Shown here: in pieces, positions 1-9,028 of the stretch | How the letters are laid out: every line of letters starts with the position of its first letter | Position numbering within the stretch: position 1 is the stretch's first letter | NCBI RefSeq assembly: GCF_003628305.1 | Contig: NZ_RBZM01000006.1 | Span: forward strand, 248,001-312,000 | Direction: 5' to 3' | Length of the DNA: 64,000 bases | Source: Cohnella endophytica | Lineage (GTDB): Bacteria; Bacillota; Bacilli; Paenibacillales; Paenibacillaceae | The notes under the pieces: generated by a model | The model's database searches: none | Told to the model about the DNA's origin: nothing | What the model saw: only the letters and a program-made list of their open reading frames with translations | Made by a program: the position numbers and the translations under genes

Positions 1-2749
1 CTCCTGCCGTATCCAAGCCAGGCAGTCCGCCGAAAGAGAGCAAGCCGGCCTCGAGTGCCCCCTTATCGAAGCGGTTCAAAGAGGAGCCGGCAGGCTGCCG
101 CAAAATCCGTTCCAGCATTCCGAATAGCTTAACGGGATCGAACGGCTTGGTGACATAGGCGTCCATGCCCGCCGCCAACACTTGTTCTTTGACCCCTTTC
201 ATGGCATCGGCGGTCATCGCGATAATCTTGATGTCGGACGCATTATCCAGCTTCCTGATTTCCCAGGTCGCTTCGTAACCGTCCATGACCGGCATCTGCA
301 AGTCCATGAGGATTAAGTCGTAGCTGGTATGCTTGATTCTCTCGATCGCCGCAAGCCCGTTGCCGGCAACGTCGACGACCGACGCTTTTTGCTTCAGGAT
401 TTCTTTGGCCACTTGTTGATTGATCTCGTTATCCTCGACGACCAATATTCGGGCTTGCCGCAAATAGGCATAAGGCTCGGCCGAAGTTAGAGGCTGCACC
501 GGACGAAACCGCTCGGAGAAATAATGCCGGAAAAGCTCAACGATTTCGTTGTAGAGCAGGGAATGGCTAATCGGATAGAAGAGCGTTTTGTCGACCGCGG
601 AATTCGGCGAGCTTTCCGGCAATACGGGCTCATGGTAGGAACTGACCAACAAGAGCTTGGGCACAGGCAGAGCGTGGGCTCCCAGTATGTCGTCGATCAT
701 TTTGTCCATCCCCGGATCGGTCGGCTTCCATTCCAACACGACGAGCTCGTATCTATTGTTCGACAGGATGAGCCCGATCGCTTCACCTTCCGTTGCGGCC
801 AGATCGACAAGGAAAAGGAACTGCTCGAACTGAGTCTTCAGCACGATCCGCATCTCGGGATCGCGACAGACGAGCAATATGCGAAGCGGACGCCAAACAT
901 TGCCGTCTAGCCGTGAAGCCGGCATATTAACGGGGATCCCCGGATTCATTCGGCTGTACGGGGCCGCGACTTCGAAACGTGCCGTGAAGGTGAACCGGCT
1001 ACCTTTGCCGACTTGGCTCTCTGCTTGGATCGTTCCGCCCATGAGCTCCGCCAGACTTTTGCTGATCGCAAGACCGAGACCGGTGCCGCCGTATTGCCGC
1101 GTCGTGGACATATCGGCTTGGGTAAATTCGCGGAATAGCCGGTCCATCTGATCCTTCGTCATGCCGATGCCCGAATCGGTAACGGAAAATCGGAGCATAA
1201 GGCCAGTCTGCGCGTCAGTAAGCAGTTTATTGTCATCTACCGTCGTCGCTTCGATCGCGATTTCGCCTCGGTCGGTGAATTTCACGGCGTTATTCGCGAG
1301 ATTGGTCAGGATTTGCCCTAGCCGAAGCGGATCGCCGACGAGCATTTGCGGAACTTCATGATGGATGGAGAAGCGCAATCTCAATTGCTTGTCGTAGGCT
1401 TTGTAGCCGATGAGATTCGAAACGTTGTTAAGCACTTCGTACAGGTCGAATTCGACAGCCTCGATGCTCATTTTTTTCGCCTCGATCTTGGAGAAGTCGA
1501 GGACGTTATTAACCAAGGCCAGCAAGTTTTCCGCCGAATGCATCGTTTTGCTTACGTAGTCCTGCTGCTGCTCCGTTAGCTCGGATTGGCGAAGCAAATG
1601 ACCCATGCCGATGACGGCGTTCAGAGGCGTGCGAATCTCGTGGCTCATGTTGGCGAGAAACTCGCTCTTCGCCCGGCTGGCGGACTCCGCGGTTTCCTTC
1701 GCAACCGCCAATTGGGCGTTTTTGTTCGCAAGCTCCGTCGTGCGTTCTTCCACGAGATCTTCGAGATGCTCCTTATAATGCATGAGCGCTTTTTGCTGTT
1801 GTTTCATTTTCGTCACGTTATGGCCCGTTCCCATCACCTCGACGATCATTCCGTTCTGGTCGAAGATTGGAGAAAGCGTGTAATGATAATTCTGGCGCTC
1901 GCTTCCGGGATAAAACCGGTCGCCTTCGAACGATTTCGATTGTTTGGTCGCCAGAACTTCTCCCAACGTCTGCCGCCAGAGGTTGAGGTCGTATTCCGAG
2001 GGAATGAGAGTCGTTATGTTAAGTCCGATTAACTCATCGGTTCGCATCCTTAGAAATTCCGTCATCTGATGGTTGACTTGCGTCAGCTTCCCGTTCAGAT
2101 CGCAGCAGTAGATGAGATCGGGTGAATTCTCGACGAGGGAACGGTATTTTTCTTCGTTTTCCTTTAACTTTCGTTCGGTTTCGTATCTCTTGTATTCGAA
2201 TGAAATCAAAGAATAGAAAAGCGGCGTAGTCAACAAATGAAATAAGAGAAAACTAAGGGCGTAATCGCCATAAAATAGCTTTTGCGTTTCCGGAGGCGCA
2301 AGCAGCGCCCAAGCCAGAGTCTGCACGCCGACGATTAACCCGAGGAGCCACAGGTTTCTTTCGAGGCCTTTCTCGTGAGTCCGCTTCAATCGGTAAGCCG
2401 TGAAACTGATCATGTAAGTCGTCAGAATGGCCCCTACGGGGAAAATAATGGCTCCTCCCAAGGAGATCCGATAGCCGGCGAGGAACACGGTCGTGATGAG
2501 TCCCGATAGAGGACCGCCGAAAATGCCGGAGAGCAGAATGCTGATGAGCCGAACGTCCATATGCAAGCCTTGCGAAATAATCAAGGGCATTTGCATGATA
2601 ACGAAGCCCATCGCTGCATAAGCGATCCCGTTGATCACGGATTGCATGCGAGGCGATCGGGTACTCATGAAAGGATAAAGCCGTCTCATGAGAAAGACGA
2701 ATGTGACCAGTACGGCGCTGTACTGCGCAAAATAGACAAGAATATCCAC
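1..2749 (-). CDS. Hybrid sensor histidine kinase, 5' part (C-terminus beyond window)
   Basis: The reading frame runs from a GTG at 2749 off the left edge (about 916 residues seen). The GTG has AGGGGTG five bases upstream. Order of domains: about six membrane segments of LytS/YhcK 5TMR type (residues 1-200), a PAS domain opening [10 protein letters not shown], coiled coil, HisKA with the phospho-acceptor in [11 protein letters not shown], a complete HATPase (NNAVKF N-box, [14 protein letters not shown]), then two receiver domains. The first receiver is degenerate: Glu (VVLEW) sits where the phospho-Asp belongs. The second is intact ([12 protein letters not shown]). After it comes a linker of the kind that precedes an Hpt domain, which would lie outside the window. 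Membrane-bound phosphorelay sensor; stimulus unknown. Divergent from the LacI operon. Confidence 0.9.
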   Translation of the reverse strand, partial: MDILVYFAQYSAVLVTFVFLMRRLYPFMSTRSPRMQSVINGIAYAAMGFVIMQMPLIISQGLHMDVRLISILLSGIFGGPLSGLITTVFLAGYRISLGGAIIFPVGAILTTYMISFTAYRLKRTHEKGLERNLWLLGLIVGVQTLAWALLAPPETQKLFYGDYALSFLLFHLLTTPLFYSLISFEYKRYETERKLKENEEKYRSLVENSPDLIYCCDLNGKLTQVNHQMTEFLRMRTDELIGLNITTLIPSEYDLNLWRQTLGEVLATKQSKSFEGDRFYPGSERQNYHYTLSPIFDQNGMIVEVMGTGHNVTKMKQQQKALMHYKEHLEDLVEERTTELANKNAQLAVAKETAESASRAKSEFLANMSHEIRTPLNAVIGMGHLLRQSELTEQQQDYVSKTMHSAENLLALVNNVLDFSKIEAKKMSIEAVEFDLYEVLNNVSNLIGYKAYDKQLRLRFSIHHEVPQMLVGDPLRLGQILTNLANNAVKFTDRGEIAIEATTVDDNKLLTDAQTGLMLRFSVTDSGIGMTKDQMDRLFREFTQADMSTTRQYGGTGLGLAISKSLAELMGGTIQAESQVGKGSRFTFTARFEVAAPYSRMNPGIPVNMPASRLDGNVWRPLRILLVCRDPEMRIVLKTQFEQFLFLVDLAATEGEAIGLILSNNRYELVVLEWKPTDPGMDKMIDDILGAHALPVPKLLLVSSYHEPVLPESSPNSAVDKTLFYPISHSLLYNEIVELFRHYFSERFRPVQPLTSAEPYAYLRQARILVVEDNEINQQVAKEILKQKASVVDVAGNGLAAIERIKHTSYDLILMDLQMPVMDGYEATWEIRKLDNASDIKIIAMTADAMKGVKEQVLAAGMDAYVTKPFDPVKLFGMLERILRQPAGSSLNRFDKGALEAGLLSFGGLPGLDTAG

Positions 2750-2854
2750 TGCGGCACCCCTATGTCGTTATCTCTTTGTCGAATGTTCCCGAATCGGCTG
2801 CTGATAAATCTATCATCGGCATTTCGCGGGCGTGACGTAAGAGAGGTTTGCGAC

Positions 2855-2883
2855 TTGACGATCATTCAAGCTCGTGCCATAAT
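2855..2883 (+). promoter_or_regulatory. SigA-type promoter of the lacI-thuA-idh operon
   Basis: TTGACG (2855-2860), a 17-base spacer, CATAAT (2878-2883). It lies 44 bases upstream of the TTG start of the LacI-family gene and points into it. Confidence 0.7.
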
Positions 2884-2898
2884 GTACACGCGTACATT
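2881..2898. promoter_or_regulatory. Palindromic operator, probable LacI-family self-operator
   Basis: AATGTAC-ACGC-GTACATT is a perfect inverted repeat with 7-base arms and a CG centre, as is usual for LacI/GalR operators. It overlaps the -10 box of the promoter in front of the lacI-like gene. Autorepression of the operon is inferred from that placement. Confidence 0.6.
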
Positions 2899-2926
2899 AT
2901 TCATTGACGGACAGGAAGATTACCCA

Positions 2927-3949
2927 TTGACGAATCGCAAGGAAGTCGCCAGACTGGCAGGCGTATCGGAAGCAACCGTGTCGCGCGTACTTAACGGAAT
3001 CGGCCCAATGAAGGATTCAACGAAGAAGCGGGTTTTGGATGCGGCCAAGCAATTGAACTACGAGTTGAACGCGGTCGCCTCGAGCTTCGCCAGGGGGAGA
3101 AGCGGCAATCTTGGCGTCGTGATGCCGCATGTTCCGAAAGTACATCTGTTCTCCACCTATTATTTCTCGGAGCTTCTAAGCGGCATCGGCGAAGCCGTTC
3201 GCTCGAAGGGATATGGGCTCCTATTGCTGTTTCGCGACCCGGCCGCGGAGTTCGACTACGTGTCCTTGTACCGAACGCAACGCGTGGATGCTTGCCTGAT
3301 CTTAGGGGCCAGCGCGATCGATTCGGAGATCGCCGGCATTCATCGCCTAGCTGAGGCAAGTTTGCCGTTCTGCGTCATGGACCAACGATTCGAGCATTCG
3401 GGGCTTAGCATCGTGGCGGCGGATCACGAACAGGGCAGCTACGACGCGGTACGGCATTTGATCGACGGAGGCTGCACGCGTATCGGCTTCCTAAACGGTT
3501 CTCCGCAATATTCCAACAGCCAAGACAGGCATGAGGGGTACTTAAGAGCGCTTGCGGAAGCGGGAATCGAGCCGGACGAATCGATTTTCTACGAAGGCAA
3601 CTATAGTCGCACGAGCGGAAGACGGGCGGCGGAAGCCGTCTATCGGGATCTCGGCCGGTTAGACGCGATCTTCGTCGGCAACGATCGAATGGCGATCGGG
3701 CTGATGCAAGCATTAAGGGAAAAAGGCTGTCGGCTTCCGGACGACCTGAAAATCGTGGCATACGACGACTCGGATGCGGCGAGCTTCACGGAGCCTCCGT
3801 TAACTACGGTAAAGGTCCCGTTCTACGACATGGGAAGATTGGCCGCGGATAAGCTGCTTGCCAGATTAACGGATAAGGATCAGACGGACGGCGTGATCAA
3901 CGAGAAATTGCAAACCGAACTTAAAATAAGAAAATCAAGCGGCAATTAA
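2927..3949 (+). CDS. LacI/GalR family transcriptional regulator
   Basis: Protein of 340 residues, usual for the family. The N-terminus (TNRKEVARLAGVSEATVSRV) is a textbook LacI helix-turn-helix with hinge helix; residues about 60-330 are a periplasmic-binding-protein-like sugar sensor. The frame stays open far upstream, but no DNA-binding sequence precedes the HTH and the upstream part overlaps the divergent kinase, so I place the start at TTG 2927, preceded by AGGAAG at about 9 bases. It leads an operon with a ThuA-like protein 20 bases downstream and a Gfo/Idh/MocA dehydrogenase, so the effector is probably a sugar or sugar derivative handled by them. A palindrome over its own promoter suggests autoregulation. 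Confidence 0.92.
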   Translation: MTNRKEVARLAGVSEATVSRVLNGIGPMKDSTKKRVLDAAKQLNYELNAVASSFARGRSGNLGVVMPHVPKVHLFSTYYFSELLSGIGEAVRSKGYGLLLLFRDPAAEFDYVSLYRTQRVDACLILGASAIDSEIAGIHRLAEASLPFCVMDQRFEHSGLSIVAADHEQGSYDAVRHLIDGGCTRIGFLNGSPQYSNSQDRHEGYLRALAEAGIEPDESIFYEGNYSRTSGRRAAEAVYRDLGRLDAIFVGNDRMAIGLMQALREKGCRLPDDLKIVAYDDSDAASFTEPPLTTVKVPFYDMGRLAADKLLARLTDKDQTDGVINEKLQTELKIRKSSGN

Positions 3950-3969
3950 GCGGAATGGGGAATATCGCG

Positions 3970-4689
3970 ATGAAGAAGGCATTGATCGTATGGGGCGGAT
4001 GGGACGGCCATCAGCCGAAGGAAGTGGCGGAAATTTTCCGCGGTCAGCTTGTCGAAGAAGGTTTCGAAGTCGAGGTGTCGGACACGTTGGAAGCTTTCGC
4101 TGACGGCGAGAAGCTGAAAGGCCTTGATCTGATCGTTCCAGTATGGACGATGGGACGCATCGAGCAAGATTGGGTCAATAACGTATCGGCAGCGGTGCAG
4201 AGCGGCGTCGGCTTGGCCGGCTGCCATGGCGGCATGTGCGATTCCTTCCGCGACAACACGGATTGGCAATTCATGACCGGCGGGCAATGGATCGCCCATC
4301 CGGGCAACGACGGCACGGAGTATACGGTGGAGATCAAAGCCGGCTCCAGCCCTCTAGTAGCGGGCATCGAGGATTTCGTCGTCTCGACGGAACAATATTA
4401 CCTGCACGTCGATCCGGCAAACGAAGTGCTAGCCACGACCCGGTTCCCGCTTGCTCCGGGACCGCATTCTGCGAATAAGGCAGTGGATATGCCGGTCGTT
4501 TGGACGAAACGTTGGGGTCATGGACGAGTGTATTATAATTCGCTCGGCCATCAAGCGAACATCATGGAAATTCCCGTCGTGAAGGAATTAATGCGCCGGG
4601 GCTTTAACTGGTGCGCGGAAGGCAAGGGGCTGGCTCCGGCCGGCGAATCACAGGAAGCTTATACGGGCATGGCGGACAATCAACTCTAA
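3970..4689 (+). CDS. ThuA-like domain protein (trehalose-utilisation family)
   Basis: 239 residues from ATG 3970 (MKKALIVWGGWDGHQ); an in-frame ATG at 3955 lacks a spaced ribosome site, while 3970 has GGGG upstream. The fold is the class I glutamine-amidotransferase-like ThuA family: WGGWDGHQP near the start, the GLAGCHGG turn in the middle and the HPGNDG segment are typical. ThuA proteins accompany oxidised-sugar (3-keto-glycoside) metabolism in rhizobia and are often paired with Gfo/Idh/MocA dehydrogenases, as here. No signal peptide, so cytoplasmic. The precise reaction is not known. Confidence 0.85.
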   Translation: MKKALIVWGGWDGHQPKEVAEIFRGQLVEEGFEVEVSDTLEAFADGEKLKGLDLIVPVWTMGRIEQDWVNNVSAAVQSGVGLAGCHGGMCDSFRDNTDWQFMTGGQWIAHPGNDGTEYTVEIKAGSSPLVAGIEDFVVSTEQYYLHVDPANEVLATTRFPLAPGPHSANKAVDMPVVWTKRWGHGRVYYNSLGHQANIMEIPVVKELMRRGFNWCAEGKGLAPAGESQEAYTGMADNQL

Positions 4690-4711
4690 TAGCCGGGGGC
4701 AGAGGATACGA

Positions 4712-5812
4712 ATGGATAAAATCAAAGTCGGCATTATCGGTACGGGGAATATTAGCGGCATTTATTTTCAGAACGGCAAAAGATTCGAGTCCATGGAAGT
4801 CGTCGCTTGCGCCGACTTGGACGTGGAACGCGCCAAAGCCAAAGCGGCCGAACACGGAATCCGCGGTTGCTCGGTAGAGGAGCTTCTGGCGGATCCCGAA
4901 GTCCAGATGATCATTAACCTAACCATTCCCGCGGCGCATGCCTCGGTTTGCCTCCAAGCGCTTGAAGCCGGAAAACACGTTTACGTGGAGAAGCCTCTTG
5001 CCGTTACTCGCGAGGAAGGCTTGCGGGTGCTCGAGCTTGCGAAGAGCAAGGGCTTACTCGTCGGAAGCGCTCCGGACACGTTCCTGGGCGGAGGAATCCA
5101 GACATCGGTCAAGCTCGTCGAGGACGGCTGGATCGGGACGCCGATCGGCGCTACCGCGTTCATGTTGTGCGGCGGACACGAGTCCTGGCATCCGGCTCCC
5201 GAGTTCTATTATCAGCAAGGCGGCGGTCCGATGTTCGATATGGGCCCTTATTATTTGACGGCATTGATCGCGTTGCTCGGACCGATTACCCGCGTGACGG
5301 GATCGACCCGCGTTTCCTTCCCGGAGCGCACGATCACGAGTCAGCCGAAATTCGGGCAGAAGGTGAAGGTCGAGACGCCTACGCATATCGCGGGCATTAT
5401 GGATTTCGCGTCCGGTCCGATCGGAACGCTGCTTACGAGCTTCGACGTGAGAGGCAATACGATGCTTCCGCGGATTGAAGTATACGGAAGCGAAGGCACC
5501 TTGCTCGTTCCCGATCCGAACGGCTTCGGCGGCCCTGTCAGCGTATGGAGGGCGGGAGCTAAAGAATGGTCGAACATCCCTCTGACGCACGGCAAAGCCG
5601 AGAACGCCCGCGGCGTCGGCGCTGCCGACATGGCGCGCGCGATCCAGACAGGCCGTAAACACCGCGCGAGCGGAGAGCTGGCATACCACGTACTTGAGGC
5701 GATGCATGGCTTCCATGACGCTTCCGAACAAGGCGCCCATTACGTCATGAAAAGCTCCTGCGAGAAGCCCGCTCCGTTGCCGCTGGGCTTGGCGGACTTT
5801 AGTCTCGACTGA
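4712..5812 (+). CDS. Gfo/Idh/MocA family NAD(P)-dependent oxidoreductase
   Basis: 366 residues. An N-terminal Rossmann fold starts with GIIGTGNISG (residues 7-16), and the family signature EKP lies at residues 93-95 (VYVEKPLAV). The C-terminal alpha/beta substrate domain contains GGGPMFDMGPYY near residue 177. Members oxidise sugars, inositols or 3-keto-glycosides with NAD(P). It follows the ThuA-like gene by 22 bases with GAGGA upstream, so the two are co-transcribed with the LacI regulator. A hairpin terminator follows. Substrate unknown; a glycoside 3-dehydrogenase-type role is a guess based on the ThuA partner. Confidence 0.9.
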   Translation: MDKIKVGIIGTGNISGIYFQNGKRFESMEVVACADLDVERAKAKAAEHGIRGCSVEELLADPEVQMIINLTIPAAHASVCLQALEAGKHVYVEKPLAVTREEGLRVLELAKSKGLLVGSAPDTFLGGGIQTSVKLVEDGWIGTPIGATAFMLCGGHESWHPAPEFYYQQGGGPMFDMGPYYLTALIALLGPITRVTGSTRVSFPERTITSQPKFGQKVKVETPTHIAGIMDFASGPIGTLLTSFDVRGNTMLPRIEVYGSEGTLLVPDPNGFGGPVSVWRAGAKEWSNIPLTHGKAENARGVGAADMARAIQTGRKHRASGELAYHVLEAMHGFHDASEQGAHYVMKSSCEKPAPLPLGLADFSLD

Positions 5813-5847
5813 TGCTAGTCGAATGAATCGTTTAAGAGCGTCGCTTT

Positions 5848-5874
5848 CCCTCCTTCGGGAGGGTTTTATTTTTT
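5848..5874 (+). terminator. Rho-independent terminator of the lacI-thuA-idh operon
   Basis: Stem CCCTCC-TTC-GGGAGGG followed by TTTTATTTTTT, 36 bases after the dehydrogenase stop codon. Confidence 0.9.
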
Positions 5875-5979
5875 GCTTGGCGGGACTCCGAATCTTCGTA
5901 AATTGTTGTTGCGTCTTGGACGAATATCCTGCACACTGTGGATGGATTGCCTAGAGAGATAGGAGCAGAGACAGAAATA

Positions 5980-6888
5980 ATGGACAAAAAGTGGATTTAC
6001 TACGCGGGGTTAATTCTCGTTTCCGCCATTTGGGGAGCCAACTTCGGCGTATCGCGTTCGGCGATGGAAACGTTCGATCCGATCTTATTTTCGTTTCTTC
6101 GATTCGGACTAGCGGTACCGTTTTTCTTCCTGATCCTGAAGCTACGGGAGGGAAGTATCGGAATACCGTTCAGATTGGCGCTGCAGCTCGCGTTGGTCGG
6201 TTTGGTCGGGATAACGGGGCTGGAGATCGCGGTTATGTATTCGATCAAATATACGTCCCTTGCCAACGCATCCTTGCTGAACGTGGCGCCTTGGCCTATC
6301 TTCGCGGCGTTATTCGCACCGTTGTTCGTGAAAGAAAAGTTTACCCGGAGGCTTGGCGTCGGGGGCGCGGCGGCGATCGTTGGCGTCACGTTCATTATAT
6401 TGGGGGGCGCAGAAGGGTTGGATCTGTCTTCCACGCACATGGTCGGCAATTTGCTGGCGTTCGGGGTAAGCGTGGTCGGAGCTCTATATAATCTGGCGTG
6501 CATGCCGATGATGAAACGCTATTCTTCCTTGCGCATCAGTACGTGGATGATCTTGTTCGGCAGCTTGTTCATGTTCCCGCTGACGTTGGGAAGCTGGAGC
6601 AAAGTCGACTGGGGCGAGCTCGGCGCAAGCCACTACACGGCAATCGCCTATAACGTGCTCATCGCCACTTTGTTCTCCTTCGTCGTATGGAATGCGAGCA
6701 TGTTCAAAGTCGGCGCCTCGCGGGCGAACTTCTTCCGTTATGTCGTTCCGGCGGCGGCCGTCGTCGCGGGCTTCTTTTTCTTCGACGAAGGCATCTCCTC
6801 CTGGCAGATCGTTGGCGCCGTCTGCATGGCCGGCGGGTTGGTCTGGATCAGCAAGGAGCGGAGGGCTCAAGCCGTGGTGGAAGCTTAG
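5980..6888 (+). CDS. EamA/DMT family transporter
   Basis: About 302 residues from ATG 5980 (MDKKWIYYAGLILVSAIWG); an in-frame ATG at 5938 is possible, but its extra residues are hydrophilic and lack a good ribosome site. Ten hydrophobic segments in two repeated EamA halves: the first ends near the FIILGGAEG turn, the second begins at the GNLLAFGVS segment. The signature ISAIWGxNF-like start is typical. Proton-coupled export or uptake of small metabolites (amino acids, nucleotides, drugs) in the cytoplasmic membrane; the substrate cannot be read from sequence. Single-gene unit followed by a hairpin and by tandem repeats. Confidence 0.88.
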   Translation: MDKKWIYYAGLILVSAIWGANFGVSRSAMETFDPILFSFLRFGLAVPFFFLILKLREGSIGIPFRLALQLALVGLVGITGLEIAVMYSIKYTSLANASLLNVAPWPIFAALFAPLFVKEKFTRRLGVGGAAAIVGVTFIILGGAEGLDLSSTHMVGNLLAFGVSVVGALYNLACMPMMKRYSSLRISTWMILFGSLFMFPLTLGSWSKVDWGELGASHYTAIAYNVLIATLFSFVVWNASMFKVGASRANFFRYVVPAAAVVAGFFFFDEGISSWQIVGAVCMAGGLVWISKERRAQAVVEA

Positions 6889-6922
6889 TAGCTAGTAGTC
6901 TAAGGCGCGTAAGATTATAAGA

Positions 6923-6957
6923 AACGGCCGTTCCCGCGGGGGAAGCGGCTGTTTCTT
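6923..6957 (+). terminator. Probable terminator after the EamA gene
   Basis: Imperfect long hairpin: GAAACGGCCGTTCCC pairs with GGGAAGCGGCTGTTTC around a GCGG loop. The trailing strand ends in a short T-rich stretch only, so termination may be partial. Confidence 0.6.
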
Positions 6958-6998
6958 TGTCGTTATTCGGTTATCCGTGATATCGGCTCGAAGTCTCG

Positions 6999-7633
6999 AT
7001 ACCAAAACCGAACTAGAAGCTCCCGAAGTCACTCAAACCTCGCTGTAGTCCGGCGAAAACGAACTAAATGCTCTGAAAGTAACTCCAATCTTGCTGTAGT
7101 CCGGTAAAACCGAACTAGAAGCTCCAGAAGTCTCTCGAACCTCACTGTAGTCCGGCGAAACCGAACTAGAAGCTCCCAAAATCACTCGAAGCTCGCTGTA
7201 GTCCGGTAAAAACGAACTAAATGCTCTGAAAGTAACTCCAATCTTGCTGTAGTCCGGTAAAACCGAATTAGAAGCTCCCGAAGTCAATCAAACCTCGCTG
7301 TAGTCCGGTAAAACCGAATTAGAAGCTCCCGAAGTCAATCAAACCTCGCTGTAGTCCGGTAAAACCGAATTAGAAGCTCCCGAAGTCAATCAAACCTCGC
7401 TGTAGTCCGGCTAAACCGAACTAAAAGCTCCTGAAGTCAATCAAACCTCGCTGTAGTCCGGCGAAACCGAACTAGAAGCTCCCGAAGTCAATCAAACCTC
7501 GCAGTAGTACGGCGAAACCGAACTAAAAGCTCCTGAAGTCACTCAAACCTCGCTGTAGTCCGGCGAAACCGAACTAGAAGCTCCCCGAGTAACACAAACC
7601 CCTATGTAGTCCGGCGAAACCGAACTAGAAGCT
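6999..7633. repeat. Tandem repeat array 1, 51-bp period, about 12 units
   Basis: The core TGTAGTCCGG recurs about every 51 bases (for example near 7045, 7096, 7147, 7198). Each unit holds an imperfect 21-base dyad, TAGTCCGGT-AAA-ACCGAACTA, followed by GAAGCTC and a variable linker. Units differ by scattered substitutions; those near 7260-7400 are nearly identical, suggesting recent duplication. The array fills the 3'-3' gap between the EamA gene (+) and the AraC gene (-). Stop codons in most units exclude a real protein. Confidence 0.9.
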
Positions 7634-7694
7634 TAAACCTAGCTACTTACTATATTCCGGAGTATCGCAATCCTCGTTGTCGGCCCATGAGCAA

Positions 7695-7985
7695 TAATTT
7701 GACTAAGTCAAACTAAACGATTCGAATGGAGGTGAGACGAGAACATTAGTTTGACCAAGTCAAACTAACCGGTTCAATTGGAAGCGAGACGAGGACATTA
7801 GTTTGACCAAGTCAAACTAACCGGTTCGAATGGAAGCGAGACGAAGACATTAGTTTGACCAAGTCAAACTAACCGGTTCGAATGAAGGCGAGACGAGGAC
7901 ATGAGTTTGACCAAGTCAAACTAACCGGTTCTATGGAGGGGGAGCCGAGGACATTAGTTTGACTAAGTCAAACTAACCGATTCGA
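7695..7985. repeat. Tandem repeat array 2, 52-bp period, 6 perfect dyads
   Basis: Six copies of a dyad with arms TAGTTTGAC and GTCAAACTA around CAA or TAA. AGTTTGAC begins at 7748, 7800, 7852, 7904 and 7955, with a first copy (AATTTGAC) at 7697, so spacing is 51-52 bases. The linker resembles CGGTTCGAATGGAAGCGAGACGAG. The array abuts the 3' end of the AraC gene, in the same convergent gap as array 1 but with a different unit. Confidence 0.92.
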
Positions 7986-8014
7986 TGGAGGCCCGAGCAA
8001 CCGAACCCCAACGA

Positions 8015-8878
8015 TTATCGCGGATTCCGAGCCGTATGCCGGTATTCGGAGGGAGCCTGACCCCGCCATTTGCGGAATTTGCGGGAGAAGTAGAGCGCGT
8101 CCCCGAAGCCGACGGAGGAGGAGATCTGCTCGATCGTCATCGAGGTGGTCAACAGCAGTTGCTCGGCGCGCGTCATCCGTATTTTCATCAAATATTGCAT
8201 CGGCGATATGCCCGTGGACTGTTTGAAAAGCTTGCAAAGATGCGTCCGGTGATAGCCGAGCATGCTGGACATTTGGGCGATGGAGATCGTTTGGGCGTAC
8301 TGAAGCGACAAATATTGAATCGCTTGTTTGATGGCGTAATCGCCCGCGGAATCCGTCGGCGGGTCGATGGCCGCAGGCTGGCGCTTCGCGAGCCCGAGCT
8401 GCTGGAGCAGCAGGCGTAACCAGCCGTTCGCCTCCAGATTGGACAGCTCCGGATGCGTGCCGGACGGGAAGCATTCCCGAAGCTGGTTATAGTAGCTTCT
8501 GATCCGGGGAATCGCAGTCCCTCGGATGACCGCTTCATCGGGCGAAGCTCCGATCGTCTCCATCAATTCGCCCGACCCACGGCCCGCGAAGGCAACCCAA
8601 ACATAGCTCCAAGGCTGAAGCTCGTCCGCCTGATAGAAGAACAGCTCTCCAGGGAAAATCAGGAAGGAATCTCCCGCCCGGCAAGAATAGCTTCTGTCCC
8701 GGATCGAGAACTTCCCGCTGCCGGACAGCACCGTATGGATGAGGTAATAATCGTGAATGGCCGGCCCCATTTTGTGCAGGGCAATAGGCTGGGCTTCCCC
8801 GCTGAACAATACGGACATTTCGCTTTCTAGGGGAGAAGGGTTAATGACCAGTATGTAATAGTCGTGTTCGGAACTCAC
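8015..8878 (-). CDS. AraC family transcriptional regulator next to melA
   Basis: 287 residues from a GTG at 8878, with AGGTG seven bases upstream. Residues about 20-150 form a cupin-like sensing domain (GSGKFSIRDRSYSCRAGDSF). Residues about 185-280 carry two helix-turn-helix motifs of AraC type (QTISIAQMSSMLGYHRTHLC and the MTIEQISSSVGFGDALYFSR segment). It is divergent from the GH4 alpha-galactosidase gene with 144 bases between starts, so it most likely activates that gene in response to an alpha-galactoside. The target assignment is inference from position. Confidence 0.9.
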   Translation of the reverse strand: MSSEHDYYILVINPSPLESEMSVLFSGEAQPIALHKMGPAIHDYYLIHTVLSGSGKFSIRDRSYSCRAGDSFLIFPGELFFYQADELQPWSYVWVAFAGRGSGELMETIGASPDEAVIRGTAIPRIRSYYNQLRECFPSGTHPELSNLEANGWLRLLLQQLGLAKRQPAAIDPPTDSAGDYAIKQAIQYLSLQYAQTISIAQMSSMLGYHRTHLCKLFKQSTGISPMQYLMKIRMTRAEQLLLTTSMTIEQISSSVGFGDALYFSRKFRKWRGQAPSEYRHTARNPR

Positions 8879-8893
8879 TGTGCCGCACCTGCC

Positions 8894-8926
8894 TTGACAT
8901 TAGTCTTATTAGTTTAACAATTAAAC
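8894..8926. promoter_or_regulatory. Regulatory region between araC-like gene and melA: -35-like box and inverted repeat
   Basis: TTGACA at 8894-8899 on the plus strand lies 16-17 bases before a weak AACAAT/ACAATT, a possible promoter. The inverted repeat GTTTAA-CAA-TTAAAC at 8912-8926 overlaps it. Either the AraC protein or another regulator could bind; the strand of the promoter is not certain. Confidence 0.35.
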
Positions 8927-9028
8927 GACAAATGTCCATATAGATGCGCGAACTTTCCATAGGCATCCGAATCCGCTTGCATTAAATTAAGGGTAGCGGT
9001 ACACCCACATTCATCGGAGGTCATGAAC

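Noticed and set aside
2561-2926. N-terminal extension of the LacI-family protein
   Set aside because: It overlaps the divergent kinase gene and its promoter, lacks family similarity, and would put the HTH 120 residues from the start.
7033-7287. Minus-strand open frame with a 17-residue repeating peptide
   Set aside because: It is the 51-bp repeat read in one frame; neighbouring units have stop codons in that frame and there is no ribosome site.
6999-7985. CRISPR array
   Set aside because: Units are continuous tandem repeats with no unique spacers, and there are no cas genes.
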